Of a DNA stretch of 64,000 nucleotides, positions 41,371-50,138 are shown in pieces. A program made the translations under genes and the position numbers. The notes under the pieces were generated by a model, which worked only from the letters and a program-made list of their open reading frames with translations, was not told where the DNA came from and made no database searches. Positions within the stretch are counted from its first letter, which is position 1. Every line of letters begins with the position of its first letter. Source of the stretch: Paenibacillus oralis (lineage in GTDB: Bacteria > Bacillota > Bacilli > Paenibacillales > Paenibacillaceae); contig NZ_RRCN01000001.1 of the NCBI RefSeq assembly GCF_003863965.1, forward strand, positions 5,414,304 to 5,478,303. Reading direction: 5' to 3'.

Positions 41371-42201
41371 ATGCGGAGAAGCCGCCGAATCTCGCAGCTG
41401 ACCGTTTACACGATCCTCATTTTAGGAGCCTGCTTTTGTCTATTGCCGTTATTTTGGCTGGTCCGCAGTTCGATGATGAGTTCGCTGCAAATTTTTGAGA
41501 TGCCGCCAAGGTGGATACCTTCGCCCTTTCGCTTGCAGAACTATGTGGAGGCCTTGACGACGATCGATTTTTTCCGTTTTTTCCGCAACACGTTAACCAT
41601 CACCATCGGCTGCCTGGCCGGAGCGCTGATCAGCAGTTCGCTCGGGGCTTACAGTTACGCCAGGTTAAGCTGGCCGGGGAAAAAGTTTTTCTTCGGACTG
41701 CTGCTGTCGAGCATGATGCTGCCCAGTGCGGTCACGTTAATTCCGACCTTTATCGGCTGGAAGCTGGCCGATCTGATCAACACTTACTTCCCGCTTATTC
41801 TGCCGGTGTGGTTTGGCTCGGCCTTCGACATTTTTCTGTTAAGGCAGTTTTATACCAGCATCCCGCGGGATATGGACGAAGCCGCTTATGTGGACGGGGC
41901 CGGTCCGTGGACGGTTTTTTCCCGGATCATCATCCCTTTGTCGAAGCCGCCGCTGATCGTCATCGGTTTGTTTTCCTTCATGAACTCATGGAACGATTTT
42001 ATGGGGCCGCTGGTGTACTTGAATGAGGAAAGCAAATTTACGATGGCGCTTGGGCTGCAAATGTTCCAATCGTTGCACAGTGCGCAGTGGCATCTGTTGA
42101 TGGCCGCTTCGACCGTGGTGATTTTGCCGGTGATCGTCGTGTTTTTTATCGGGCAGCGTTATTTTATCGAAGGCATTACGTTAACCGGGATGAAGGGCTG
42201 A
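41371..42201 (+). CDS. ABC transporter permease (MalG type)
   Basis: The ATG at 41371 follows GAGGTG at the end of the previous gene. The 276-residue protein has about six membrane helices, the EAA-like loop DEAAYVDGAGPWTVFSRIIIPLSKPPL, and the C-terminal YFIEGITLTGMKG typical of MalG-type permeases. It completes the CUT1 importer whose ATPase must be encoded elsewhere. It is followed 32 bases later by the peptidase gene. Confidence 0.92.
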   Translation: MRRSRRISQLTVYTILILGACFCLLPLFWLVRSSMMSSLQIFEMPPRWIPSPFRLQNYVEALTTIDFFRFFRNTLTITIGCLAGALISSSLGAYSYARLSWPGKKFFFGLLLSSMMLPSAVTLIPTFIGWKLADLINTYFPLILPVWFGSAFDIFLLRQFYTSIPRDMDEAAYVDGAGPWTVFSRIIIPLSKPPLIVIGLFSFMNSWNDFMGPLVYLNEESKFTMALGLQMFQSLHSAQWHLLMAASTVVILPVIVVFFIGQRYFIEGITLTGMKG

Positions 42202-42233
42202 GGAATTGAAAATGCAGAGGGAGGGTTAAATCT

Positions 42234-43304
42234 ATGGAAGAACAGCGTCTCCAAAAGGTGCGGGAAGCGCTCAAGCAGCAGGGGATCGACGGACTTTTAA
42301 TCGCAAGCCCCTATAACCGCAGATATGTGACCGGCTTCACCGGCACTGCGGGTTGGGTGGTGATTACGCAGGACCAGGCCTTGCTGGTGACCGATTTTCG
42401 TTATACCAGCCAGGCGTCCCAGCAGGCTCGTGAATACGAGGTTGTACAGGCGGCGGGTGACCCGCTTGAGCTGATCCGGGAGAAGCTGGAAGGGGTCAGG
42501 GTCAGAACGTTGGGGTTTGAAAAAAATCAGGTGACTTATGCGGGATATGAGGCATACGAAAAGTGTTTTCAGGGCATCGAGCTGGTGCCGACGGAAAACA
42601 TCGTTGAAAAGCTGCGCGGCATCAAAGACGAGCGGGAGCAGGCGTATATCCGGCGGGCGATCGAGATTACGGAAAAAGCCTTTGCCCATATTTTGGGCTT
42701 CATGAAGCCGGGCGTTACCGAACGGGAGGTGGCTGCGGAGCTGGAATACTTTATGCGCCAAAACGAGGCGGTTTCGTCGGCGTATCCCACGATCGCCGCT
42801 TCCGGCGTACGCTCCGCGCTGCCGCACGGGTTGGCCAGCGACAAGCCGCTTGGCATCAATGAGTTCGTGACCCTTGATTTTGGGGCTAGCTACGAAGGGT
42901 ATTGCTCCGATTTAACGCGGACCGTCTTTATTGGTGAGCCCACAGAGCGCCATCAGGAGATCTACCGGATCGTGTTGGAGGCCAACCGGGCCGCCCTGGA
43001 GGGACTGAAACCGGGGATGACAGGGAAGGAGGGGGATGCGCTGGCAAGGGATTGTATAGCTGGCTACGGGTACGGCGACTACTTCGGCCACGGTCTCGGT
43101 CATGCCTTCGGTTTGGAAATCCACGAGCCGATGCGGTTTTCGCAAAAAACGGAGGATGTGCTCGAGCCGGGGATGATCCTGACAGTGGAGCCGGGGATTT
43201 ATATCCCCGATTTCGGCGGTGTCCGCATCGAGGATGACATTCTCATTACGGAAACGGGCATTGAGGTGCTGACGAAATCGAACAAAGAACTGATCGTTCT
43301 GTAA
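42234..43304 (+). CDS. M24-family Xaa-Pro peptidase (aminopeptidase P / prolidase type)
   Basis: The ATG at 42234 follows GAGGGAGGG. Residues 1-125 are the creatinase-like N-terminal domain. The pita-bread domain carries all five metal ligands: Asp215, Asp226, His290, Glu319 and Glu333. These enzymes cut bonds next to proline; here, inside a hydroxyproline region, the likely role is to release hydroxyproline from imported small peptides (inference). At 356 residues it fits the PepQ/YpdF group. It is cytosolic. Confidence 0.9.
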   Translation: MEEQRLQKVREALKQQGIDGLLIASPYNRRYVTGFTGTAGWVVITQDQALLVTDFRYTSQASQQAREYEVVQAAGDPLELIREKLEGVRVRTLGFEKNQVTYAGYEAYEKCFQGIELVPTENIVEKLRGIKDEREQAYIRRAIEITEKAFAHILGFMKPGVTEREVAAELEYFMRQNEAVSSAYPTIAASGVRSALPHGLASDKPLGINEFVTLDFGASYEGYCSDLTRTVFIGEPTERHQEIYRIVLEANRAALEGLKPGMTGKEGDALARDCIAGYGYGDYFGHGLGHAFGLEIHEPMRFSQKTEDVLEPGMILTVEPGIYIPDFGGVRIEDDILITETGIEVLTKSNKELIVL

Positions 43305-43345
43305 GAGAAACAACCTCTTTTGAAAGGAAGGAGGGACTATCGTTC

Positions 43346-44545
43346 ATGAATTCGGAAGCTGCGGAAGTCGTCGTCATCGGCGGCGGGATCATCGGCATGT
43401 CCATTGCCTATTATGCGGCGAAAGCCGGAATGGACGTAGTCGTGGTGGAGCGCGGCGAAATCGCTGGAGGCACCTCCTCTAAATGTGACGGCAATATTTT
43501 GGCGATTGACAAGGCCCCCGGCTTCGACAGCCAAATGTCCCTGAAATCGCAGCAATTGGTGGCGGAGTGGGCCCGGGAGCTCGATGAGGAATTCGAATAC
43601 CGGGCCCCCGGCAGCATTCTCGTGTGCGAGACCGATGAAGAGATGGAGGCTGCCGAGAGCTGGGTTTCGCGCCAGTGCGAAGCGGGCCTCCCCTTTCGCA
43701 TGTTGGACCGGAAGGACCTGCGGGAGGAATGGCCTGATCTGGCGGACGATCTCCCGGGCGGCTTGGAATGCGCCACCGATTCCACGGTGAACCCGGTATT
43801 GCTCACTTATTCGTTAGCTTCCACCGCCCGCCGCCATGGTGCAAGTCTGCGAACCCATACGTCCGTGACGGCGCTTTTGCTGGATGAGAAGGGCCGGATT
43901 CGCGGGGTGGAAACCTCCGGCGGCACGATCCGCGCGAAATTTGTCATTAACGCCGCCGGGGTATGGGCGAAGCGGATCGGGCAAATGGCCGGGATAGACA
44001 TTCCGATCGAACCCCGTAAGGGCCACATTCTCGTAGCCTCCCGCTGGGAAAGCATTGGGAAACGGAAAGTAATGGAATTCGGCTATTTGATCAGCAAATT
44101 CGGCGGAACGCGCAAGGTGGACCCGAGATTCGAACAGTACGGCATCGCGCTCGTGTTCGAACCGACCGCTTCGCAGAACTTTCTGATCGGCTCCAGCCGC
44201 CAATTCGCCGGGCTGGACAGCCGTGTCGATCAGGAGGTGATCCGGCTGATTGCGGAACGGGCGATTCGCTTTTTCCCCATGCTGGAACGGATTCCGCTGC
44301 TGCGGACTTACGCGGGCTTGCGTCCTTGGACCGCTGATCATCTCCCAATCGTTTCCGCCATCGACGAAATCCCCGGATTTTATGTGGCGGCGGGGCACGA
44401 AGGAGACGGCATCAGCTTGGCCGCGGTCACGGGGAAAGTAATGTGCGAAATGTTAAGCGGCGCCGCCACCTGCATCCCGGTCGAGCCGCTGCGCTATGAC
44501 CGTTTTCGGGGCTCCGTTTCCCGCCATCAGGAGGCCGTGTTATGA
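43346..44545 (+). CDS. FAD-dependent D-amino-acid oxidase-family subunit (HcnC/LhpB-like), probable D-hydroxyproline dehydrogenase
   Basis: The ATG at 43346 follows AAGGAGGGAC. The N-terminal FAD-binding motif is VVIGGGIIGMSIAYYAAKAG (Rossmann GxGxxG). A DAO fold follows, and the C-terminal dinucleotide-binding segment ends in AAGHEGDGISLAAVTGK. The 399 residues fit the catalytic subunit of HcnABC/LhpBEF-type proline or hydroxyproline dehydrogenases. The probable partner subunits are encoded at 49534, 49806 and 50135 in the same region. It would oxidise cis-4-hydroxy-D-proline to a pyrroline carboxylate. The last codons overlap the next gene. Confidence 0.85.
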   Translation: MNSEAAEVVVIGGGIIGMSIAYYAAKAGMDVVVVERGEIAGGTSSKCDGNILAIDKAPGFDSQMSLKSQQLVAEWARELDEEFEYRAPGSILVCETDEEMEAAESWVSRQCEAGLPFRMLDRKDLREEWPDLADDLPGGLECATDSTVNPVLLTYSLASTARRHGASLRTHTSVTALLLDEKGRIRGVETSGGTIRAKFVINAAGVWAKRIGQMAGIDIPIEPRKGHILVASRWESIGKRKVMEFGYLISKFGGTRKVDPRFEQYGIALVFEPTASQNFLIGSSRQFAGLDSRVDQEVIRLIAERAIRFFPMLERIPLLRTYAGLRPWTADHLPIVSAIDEIPGFYVAAGHEGDGISLAAVTGKVMCEMLSGAATCIPVEPLRYDRFRGSVSRHQEAVL

Positions 44546-45549
44546 GTATGAGATTTTCCAAGCTGGTCAGCACGATCGACACCCACACCGGCGGCAACCC
44601 GACCCGCACCGTAACCGGCGGAGCACCGGAGCTGCATGGAAGGACGATGACGGAAAAGATGGTCTACATGTCCGAGCATTACGACGATTTCCGCACTGCG
44701 TTGATGTTCGAGCCGCGGGGGCACGAGGTGATGTCCGGCTGTATTTTGACCCCGCCTTGCGACGCGCGGGCCGACATCGGGGTGGTGTTTATTGAAACCG
44801 GCGGATATTTGCCGATGTGCGGACATGATACGATCGGCCTTTGCACCGCGCTGATTGAAGGAGGAATCTATCCCGCCAGCAAAGACGTCATCCGGCTCGA
44901 TACCCCGGCGGGGCTTGTGGAAGCCAGGCTGGAGATCGAGGAGGGGAAAGTGCGGCAAGTGACGTTCACGAATATCGCCTCTTTTTTATACAAAAGGGAT
45001 GTATTGGTGGATGTCGAAGGGCTTGGCGAAATCTCCGTGGATATTGCGTATGGCGGCAATTTTTACGGGCTTGTCGACGCGCGGCCGCTTCGTCTTCCGC
45101 TGGTTCCCGGGCGGGGTTCGGAAATCGTTGGTTTGGCCGTTAAGATTCGCGAGGCGGTGAATCGCCAGGTTGAGGTGGTGCATCCGGAAATCCCGGTCAT
45201 TCGCGGGCTTACCCATATCGAGTTCTATAGCGATCCGGTATCGCCGTTGGCCCATTGCCGGAATACGGTGGTCGTGCCTCCCGGAGGGATCGACCGTTCG
45301 CCGTGCGGGACGGGAACCTCGGCCAAGGCCGCCGTGCTTCATGCCAAAGGGGAACTGTCGAAAGGAGAAGAGTTTGTCCATGAGAGCATCGTGGGCTCGC
45401 TGTTCCGGGCCAAGATTGTGAAAGAAACGATGGTAGGCGGCTTGCCGGCGGTCATTCCGCAAATCTCCGGGTCGGCTTGGGTGACGGGCTTTCACCAGTT
45501 TGTTTTGCAGGATCGGGATGAGCTGAATCAGGGGTTCTTTCTGCTTTAA
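44542..45549 (+). CDS. 4-hydroxyproline epimerase (proline racemase family, Cys/Cys)
   Basis: The ATG at 44542 overlaps the previous stop, with AGGAGG upstream. The 335-residue protein has both proline racemase signatures: PMCGHDTIG with Cys93 and DRSPCGTGTSAKA with Cys255. These two residues act as acid and base for inversion at the alpha carbon. In this context the substrate is probably trans-4-hydroxy-L-proline, giving the cis-4-hydroxy-D form for the adjacent dehydrogenase. Members with Cys at both positions can be epimerases or racemases; context decides here. Confidence 0.88.
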   Translation: MSMRFSKLVSTIDTHTGGNPTRTVTGGAPELHGRTMTEKMVYMSEHYDDFRTALMFEPRGHEVMSGCILTPPCDARADIGVVFIETGGYLPMCGHDTIGLCTALIEGGIYPASKDVIRLDTPAGLVEARLEIEEGKVRQVTFTNIASFLYKRDVLVDVEGLGEISVDIAYGGNFYGLVDARPLRLPLVPGRGSEIVGLAVKIREAVNRQVEVVHPEIPVIRGLTHIEFYSDPVSPLAHCRNTVVVPPGGIDRSPCGTGTSAKAAVLHAKGELSKGEEFVHESIVGSLFRAKIVKETMVGGLPAVIPQISGSAWVTGFHQFVLQDRDELNQGFFLL

Positions 45550-45613
45550 TAGTTAGAGTTCAAAAGAGTTCAAAATTACCTCTAATACGAATGGGTTCGG
45601 AGGCCGGTATTGC

Positions 45614-46669
45614 ATGAAAATGAAGAGATGGTATGCGGCGATCGATACGCATTCCGGAGGTGAGCCGCTAAGGATCATCACCGGCGGCTTGCCGCCGCTG
45701 GCCGGAGCTACGCTGCAGGAGAAGGCGGATTTTTTCCGGCGGAACTTCGATGCCGCGAGGAAGCTGCTGCTGGCCGAGCCGCGAGGGCACGGGGCGATGA
45801 CCGGGGCGGTCGTCACGGCGCCGGTAACGAAAGGAGTGCGGTTCGGCCTGCTGTTCCTGAACCAAGAGGGCCTGGCGGCCATTAGCGGCCACGGGATTAT
45901 CGCCGCGGTTACGGCTTGGATCGCTACAGGACAATTGGAGTTTTCCGATGCAGCCGCAGGTGTCCTGATCGATTGCCCGGCGGGCACGGTTCGCGCGATT
46001 GCCGAATGCGAAGGGGAGGAAGTTCACGCGGTTACGATTGAGCCGGTTCCGAGCTTTGCTTATGACAAGCCGCTTACGGTGAATGTTGAAGGCGCGGAGG
46101 TGAGGGTAGACATTGGCTTCAGCGGAGAGCTGTACGCCGTTGTTGATGCTTCTTTGCTCGGCGTAAGGGGAGCGTACCCGCTGCCCAAGCTGCGGGAGTG
46201 GGCCCGGCTGATCCGAGGGGCGGCGGAAAGGCGGCTGCAAGGCAAACATTCGGTGCTGGACTGGGATTCCGGGATTCATGGTGTGTTTTTTTATCGAAGG
46301 GGCGATGGGCTCGGGAGCCGCCGTGAAGCCAGTCTTGATGACCGTGATGATGACCGTGATCCGGCGCGGATCGTCTACCGGAGTGCGGCTGTATTCGCCG
46401 GGGAACAGCTTGACCGGTCACCGGGCGGGGCGGGAGCTTGCGCTCATCTGGCGGTTCTCTATTCCCGAGGTTTGCTTGCGCGAGGCCAGCAGGTCGTCTA
46501 TGAAGGGATAACCGGCGCCCGCGCGATTGGAACCATTTCCGGGGAAACGATGGCATACGACCGCAGGGCTGTTATCCCGCGGTTTACGGGAACCGCCCAT
46601 GTCTTAGGTTTTATGAATTTCCTGCTGGACCCGGCCGATCCACTGCCGGAAGGATTCATACTTTATTAG
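45614..46669 (+). CDS. Proline racemase-family paralogue lacking both catalytic cysteines (Ser/Gly)
   Basis: The ATG at 45614 begins a 351-residue protein that aligns with the epimerase throughout, including DTHSGGEPLR, LLLAEPRGHGAM and LDRSP. The two catalytic positions are changed: Ser91 (ISGHGI) and Gly271 (SPGGAGA). Described active pairs in the family are Cys/Cys, Ser/Cys and Cys/Thr, the last for trans-3-hydroxyproline dehydratase. A Ser/Gly pair fits none, so it may be an altered dehydratase or an inactive partner. A charged insertion (DDRDDDRDP) occurs near residue 245. It lies 64 bases after the epimerase gene. Confidence 0.82.
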   Translation: MKMKRWYAAIDTHSGGEPLRIITGGLPPLAGATLQEKADFFRRNFDAARKLLLAEPRGHGAMTGAVVTAPVTKGVRFGLLFLNQEGLAAISGHGIIAAVTAWIATGQLEFSDAAAGVLIDCPAGTVRAIAECEGEEVHAVTIEPVPSFAYDKPLTVNVEGAEVRVDIGFSGELYAVVDASLLGVRGAYPLPKLREWARLIRGAAERRLQGKHSVLDWDSGIHGVFFYRRGDGLGSRREASLDDRDDDRDPARIVYRSAAVFAGEQLDRSPGGAGACAHLAVLYSRGLLARGQQVVYEGITGARAIGTISGETMAYDRRAVIPRFTGTAHVLGFMNFLLDPADPLPEGFILY

Positions 46670-46720
46670 ATTAATATTTTATGACATGAATAAATGAAAA
46701 GCGAGGGGAGAAATCACGAT

Positions 46721-47608
46721 ATGCCTAGATTTGAAGGAGTTTACGTGGCCATCGTTACGCCGTTTACCGATAGCTACGAGGTGGACTACAAACGTTTGTC
46801 CGAGCTTTGCGACTGGCTGATCTCACAAGGGGTGAACGGTCTGGTACCGGCCGGTTCACTGGGGGAATACGCAACCATGACCGGCGAAGAGCGGGCCAAA
46901 GTCGTGGAAACCGTGATCGCGGCCGCGGCCGGGCGGGTACCGGTGGTGCCTGGCTCGGCGGCGCCTTCCACACGGCAGGCCGTCGAGTGGGTGAAGCATG
47001 CGAAGGATGCGGGCGCTGCCGGCGTGATGGCTTTGCCGCCGATTAACTACCGGCCGCTGGAGCATGAAGTCATCGCCCACTACGAGGCGCTTAATGAGGT
47101 GGGACTGCCGATCATCGCCTACAACAATCCGCATGATTACAAGGTCGACTTGACGCCGCAGCTGCTTGCCCGGCTTTCCGGGTTCGAACATATCGTGGCC
47201 GTCAAAGAGTTTTCCGGCGACATCCGCCGCGTTCACGATATTCTGGATCAGACGGATCTGGAAGTGATGATCGGCGTCGATGATTTAGCAATGGAAGGCG
47301 TTTTGTTTGGAGCCACAGGCTGGATTTCCGGGGTGCCAAACGCCTTGCCGCAGGAAGGTGTGGAGCTGTTTGGCCTGGCCAGACAAGGCAAGGTTCGGGA
47401 AGCCGCCGCGCTGTACCGCCGGCTGCTGCCGCTGTTGCACTTCGATGCCAGCCCGCAGCTCGTCCAGTCGATCAAGTACATGATGGAGCTGGCCGGATTC
47501 CCTGTGGGGCCGGCCCGCCCGCCGCGCCTGCCTTTGCCGGATGCCGATTGCGAGGTGATTAAACAAGCGTTCGAGCGTGCCGCCCACCGCAAACAACCGG
47601 CTAATTAA
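46721..47608 (+). CDS. DapA-family lyase, probable 1-pyrroline-4-hydroxy-2-carboxylate deaminase
   Basis: The ATG at 46721 follows GAGGGGAG; an in-frame ATG at 46694 lacks this support. The 295-residue protein is a DapA-fold (beta/alpha)8 barrel. It has the GSLGEY motif, Tyr134 (IIAYNNP) and Schiff-base Lys162 (IVAVKEFSG). In the hydroxyproline pathway the family member deaminates 1-pyrroline-4-hydroxy-2-carboxylate to 2-oxoglutarate semialdehyde. The neighbouring epimerase, oxidase and aldehyde dehydrogenase support this over lysine biosynthesis. Confidence 0.87.
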   Translation: MPRFEGVYVAIVTPFTDSYEVDYKRLSELCDWLISQGVNGLVPAGSLGEYATMTGEERAKVVETVIAAAAGRVPVVPGSAAPSTRQAVEWVKHAKDAGAAGVMALPPINYRPLEHEVIAHYEALNEVGLPIIAYNNPHDYKVDLTPQLLARLSGFEHIVAVKEFSGDIRRVHDILDQTDLEVMIGVDDLAMEGVLFGATGWISGVPNALPQEGVELFGLARQGKVREAAALYRRLLPLLHFDASPQLVQSIKYMMELAGFPVGPARPPRLPLPDADCEVIKQAFERAAHRKQPAN

Positions 47609-48081
47609 ACGGCGGTCACACAAAAGAGGGACATTGCCGGTACGTCGGCCATAATAAGGAAGCGCGCAATGAAGGGCGCAAAAGCAAAAGCGGCGCTTGA
47701 AATCAGGACGGCGCAGCTCCTTCAAGCAAGGCCGGCGTCATTCTAACGGTTGTGAGCGCCGCTATTTCGATAAAATGCAGGGGAAACCAAATTTAACGGT
47801 TGCGACAGAGCTTATTTTGCCTTATTTCAAAGGATTCGAACCTGTTTTACCCAAATAAGCGCGGGGACAACCGTTAGATATTGAATCCCCGTCTTTTCGG
47901 CTAAATAAGCGCTGGTTACAACCGTTAGCGAAAGACTGAAGATCCGGGATGCAGAGCCGTTAACTCAAAACGAATGGATTGGCCAACTGACTTTGCAGCC
48001 AAGCGCCGACTTCTGGGTTGAGTCCAAAAAAGAAGCAAAAGAAGGGAGCTTGGAATGAGCTTAAAACAGGAGGAATCGTCA
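47609..48081. other. Intergenic region inside the hydroxyproline cluster
   Basis: The 473 bases contain a family B repeat (47742-47930). The rest holds no promoter or gene that I can support apart from the ribosome binding site for 48082. An in-frame ATG at 48055 with its own AGGGAG is an alternative aldehyde dehydrogenase start. Confidence 0.55.
47742..47930. repeat. Dispersed intergenic repeat family B, copy 1
   Basis: Two forward modules (CTAACGGTTGTGAGCGCCGC.TATTT and TTAACGGTTGCGACAGAGC.TTATTT) are followed by two inverted modules (CAAATAAGCGCGGGGACAA.CCGTTAG and TAAATAAGCGCTGGTTACAA.CCGTTAG). All four carry the TAACGGTTG form, so any forward module can pair with any inverted one. Confidence 0.85.
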
Positions 48082-49521
48082 ATGGTACACAGCCGGAATT
48101 GGATCGGAGGAGAATGGATTGTCCCCGCGGCAGGAGAGTGCGCCGTAGTCAATCCATCCGACACCCGGGAGGAGGTGGGCGTGCTTCATTTATCCGACGC
48201 CTCGCACGTAGCGCAAGCGGAGCAGGCGGCACGTTTGGCATACGCCTCCTGGTCCCGCTTGACGGGAGCCGCAAGAGCCGAGCATTTGCACCGGCTGGCG
48301 GCGGCCTTGGAGTCAAGGGCCGCCGAGATTGCCCAGCTCGCCAGCATGGAAATGGGCAAGCCGATTACGGAAATGCGCGGCGAAGTCATGCGCGGCGTAA
48401 ACCTGCTGCGATATTATGCCGCAGAGGGCGTCCGGGTGGGTGGGTCGGTCATCCCTTCCAGCGAGCCGGATGTTTTGCAATATAGCCGAAAGGTGCCGCT
48501 TGGGGTGGCCGGAATTATCACCCCTTGGAATTTTCCCGTGGCCATTCCGCTGTGGAAAATAGCGCCGGCGCTGATCTGCGGCAACACGGTGATCTGGAAA
48601 CCGGCCGAGTCCGCTTCTTTGACCGCGACCAGGCTGACGGAAATTTTCGCCGAAGCCGGGCTTCCTTCCGGTGTCGTCAATTTGGTCGTCGGCAAGGGCA
48701 GTAAAATCGGCGATGCGCTGCTGGAGCAAACGGCTTTGGATGCGGTCAGCTTTACCGGCTCCACGGCCACCGGTATGCACGTCGCCGAGGCCTGCGCCAA
48801 ACGCAACATCAAATATCAAACCGAGATGGGCGGAAAAAATGCCGCGGTGGTGCTGGGCGACGCCGATCTAGAGCATACCGTGCCCCTGATTGTCAGCGGC
48901 GCGTTCCGCTCGGCGGGCCAGAAATGCACGGCGACCAGCCGCATCATCGTGGAATCCGGCATTTACGATGCGTTTACCGAAGCGTTGACGCAAGCGGTAT
49001 CAAGGCTCAAGCTGGCCCCGGCCCTTGATCCGCAGGCTTACCTGGGACCGGTAGCTTCGGCAAACCAATATGAAACGGTGAACTCCTATGTGCAGCTGGC
49101 GTGGGAGCATGCCGAAATTTTGGCTCAAGGTCCGGCAGCCGCAGGGGATCAGGAAGGTTATTATATAAGACCGCTCGTGGCAGCGGGCTTAAACGCGGAG
49201 CATCCGCTGATTCAGGAGGAGATTTTCGGACCGGTCGCCGTGGTGCTGGAAGCATCCGATTTCGCGGAAGCCGTCGCCCTGTGCAATCAAACCGTTTATG
49301 GCCTGAGCGCTTCTTTATTCACCAGGGATTTATCTTATGCCCACCGGTTCCTGGACGAAGCCCGGGCCGGAATGGTCCGCGTCAATCAAGAGACGGCAGG
49401 CGTCGAATATCAAGCCCCGTTCGGCGGCCTGAAGCTTTCCAGCTCGCACACGCGCGAACAGGGGCAAGCTGCCCTGGATTTCTATACTGAGCTCAAGACC
49501 TGCGCCGTCCATTATTTTTAG
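48082..49521 (+). CDS. Aldehyde dehydrogenase, probable 2-oxoglutarate semialdehyde dehydrogenase
   Basis: I use the ATG at 48082, which has AGGAGG 8 bases upstream and gives the usual MVHSRNWIGGEW start. The 479-residue protein has the ALDH set: TPWNFP (Asn150), IWKPAE (Lys173), FTGSTATG, EMGGKN (Glu248, general base) and GQKCTA (Cys282, nucleophile). In context it oxidises 2-oxoglutarate semialdehyde from the DapA-family step to 2-oxoglutarate with NAD(P)+. The BFD-like ferredoxin gene starts 13 bases later. Confidence 0.88.
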   Translation: MVHSRNWIGGEWIVPAAGECAVVNPSDTREEVGVLHLSDASHVAQAEQAARLAYASWSRLTGAARAEHLHRLAAALESRAAEIAQLASMEMGKPITEMRGEVMRGVNLLRYYAAEGVRVGGSVIPSSEPDVLQYSRKVPLGVAGIITPWNFPVAIPLWKIAPALICGNTVIWKPAESASLTATRLTEIFAEAGLPSGVVNLVVGKGSKIGDALLEQTALDAVSFTGSTATGMHVAEACAKRNIKYQTEMGGKNAAVVLGDADLEHTVPLIVSGAFRSAGQKCTATSRIIVESGIYDAFTEALTQAVSRLKLAPALDPQAYLGPVASANQYETVNSYVQLAWEHAEILAQGPAAAGDQEGYYIRPLVAAGLNAEHPLIQEEIFGPVAVVLEASDFAEAVALCNQTVYGLSASLFTRDLSYAHRFLDEARAGMVRVNQETAGVEYQAPFGGLKLSSSHTREQGQAALDFYTELKTCAVHYF

Positions 49522-49533
49522 GAGGCTTACGAT

Positions 49534-49806
49534 ATGCAACGTCCATCCTTGGTGATTTGCCGCTGCGAAGAAGTGACGCTGGAACAATTGGAGGCGGCCT
49601 ATGAGTCGGGATGCCGAACCTCCAGGCAGCTTAAGATGAAAACGCGGGCCGCGATGGGCGCCTGCCAGGGCCGGGTATGCAGGCATCTGCTCGAGGCCTG
49701 GGTCCACGCAAAGGATCCCGAGTCCCCGCGCAGCGCCGAACTGTTAGCCTACCGCCCGCCGATCCGGCCCGTGACTTTCGGCCAACTGGCAAGGGGGGAG
49801 GAATAG
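49534..49806 (+). CDS. BFD-like [2Fe-2S] protein, subunit of the hydroxyproline dehydrogenase complex
   Basis: The ATG at 49534 follows AGGAGG. The 90-residue protein is a bacterioferritin-associated-ferredoxin-like domain: CRC near residue 9-11, and GACQGRVC with the other two cysteines, a CxC...CxxxxC cluster site. In HcnB/LhpE-type proteins this domain is usually the C-terminal part of the FAD subunit. Here it is a separate gene, and the FAD protein at 50135 lacks it, so the two together restore the usual subunit. Its stop codon overlaps the next start. Confidence 0.85.
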   Translation: MQRPSLVICRCEEVTLEQLEAAYESGCRTSRQLKMKTRAAMGACQGRVCRHLLEAWVHAKDPESPRSAELLAYRPPIRPVTFGQLARGEE

Positions 49807-50138
49807 TGGAACGGATCATTGACCACCCGATATTGGGTCCGCAGAAAATGCCGCGTAAAACGGTGAGCTTTACATTTAACGGCAAGGAATTGACGGGACG
49901 GCAAGGGGAGCCGATCGCCGCGGCATTGCTCGCCTCAGGGATTCGCACACTGCGCAGGCACGAGGAATCCGGGAGCCCTCGCGGGTTGTATTGCGCCATC
50001 GGCCATTGTATGGAATGCCGGCTGAACGTGGAAGGCAAGGGGCCGGTACGTGCCTGTCTCACCCCGCTCGAAGCAGGGATGCGTATTTCCGAGGGACGGC
50101 GGCTGCCCAATGAAATCACGGGGAGGAAGCTGCCGTGA
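49806..50138 (+). CDS. [2Fe-2S] subunit of HcnA/LhpF type
   Basis: The longer open frame begins at 49677, inside the BFD gene, but GGGGGAGGA just before the GTG at 49806 and the overlap with the previous stop mark the real start. The 110-residue protein has a Fer2_4 ferredoxin fold: GRQGEPIAAALLASGIRTLRRHEESGSPRG, then CAIGHCMECRLNV and VRACLTP, with four cysteines (Cx4Cx2C...C). It passes electrons in the dehydrogenase complex. It overlaps the FAD subunit gene by 4 bases, so equal expression is likely. Confidence 0.88.
   Translation: MERIIDHPILGPQKMPRKTVSFTFNGKELTGRQGEPIAAALLASGIRTLRRHEESGSPRGLYCAIGHCMECRLNVEGKGPVRACLTPLEAGMRISEGRRLPNEITGRKLP

Noticed and set aside
46721..47608. Dihydrodipicolinate synthase (lysine biosynthesis)
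   Set aside because: The fold and Lys162 fit the family, but the hydroxyproline neighbours make the pyrroline-carboxylate deaminase role more likely.
47742..47930. Possible CRISPR array
   Set aside because: Modules occur in both orientations, are imperfect and have no equal-length unique spacers; no cas genes are nearby.
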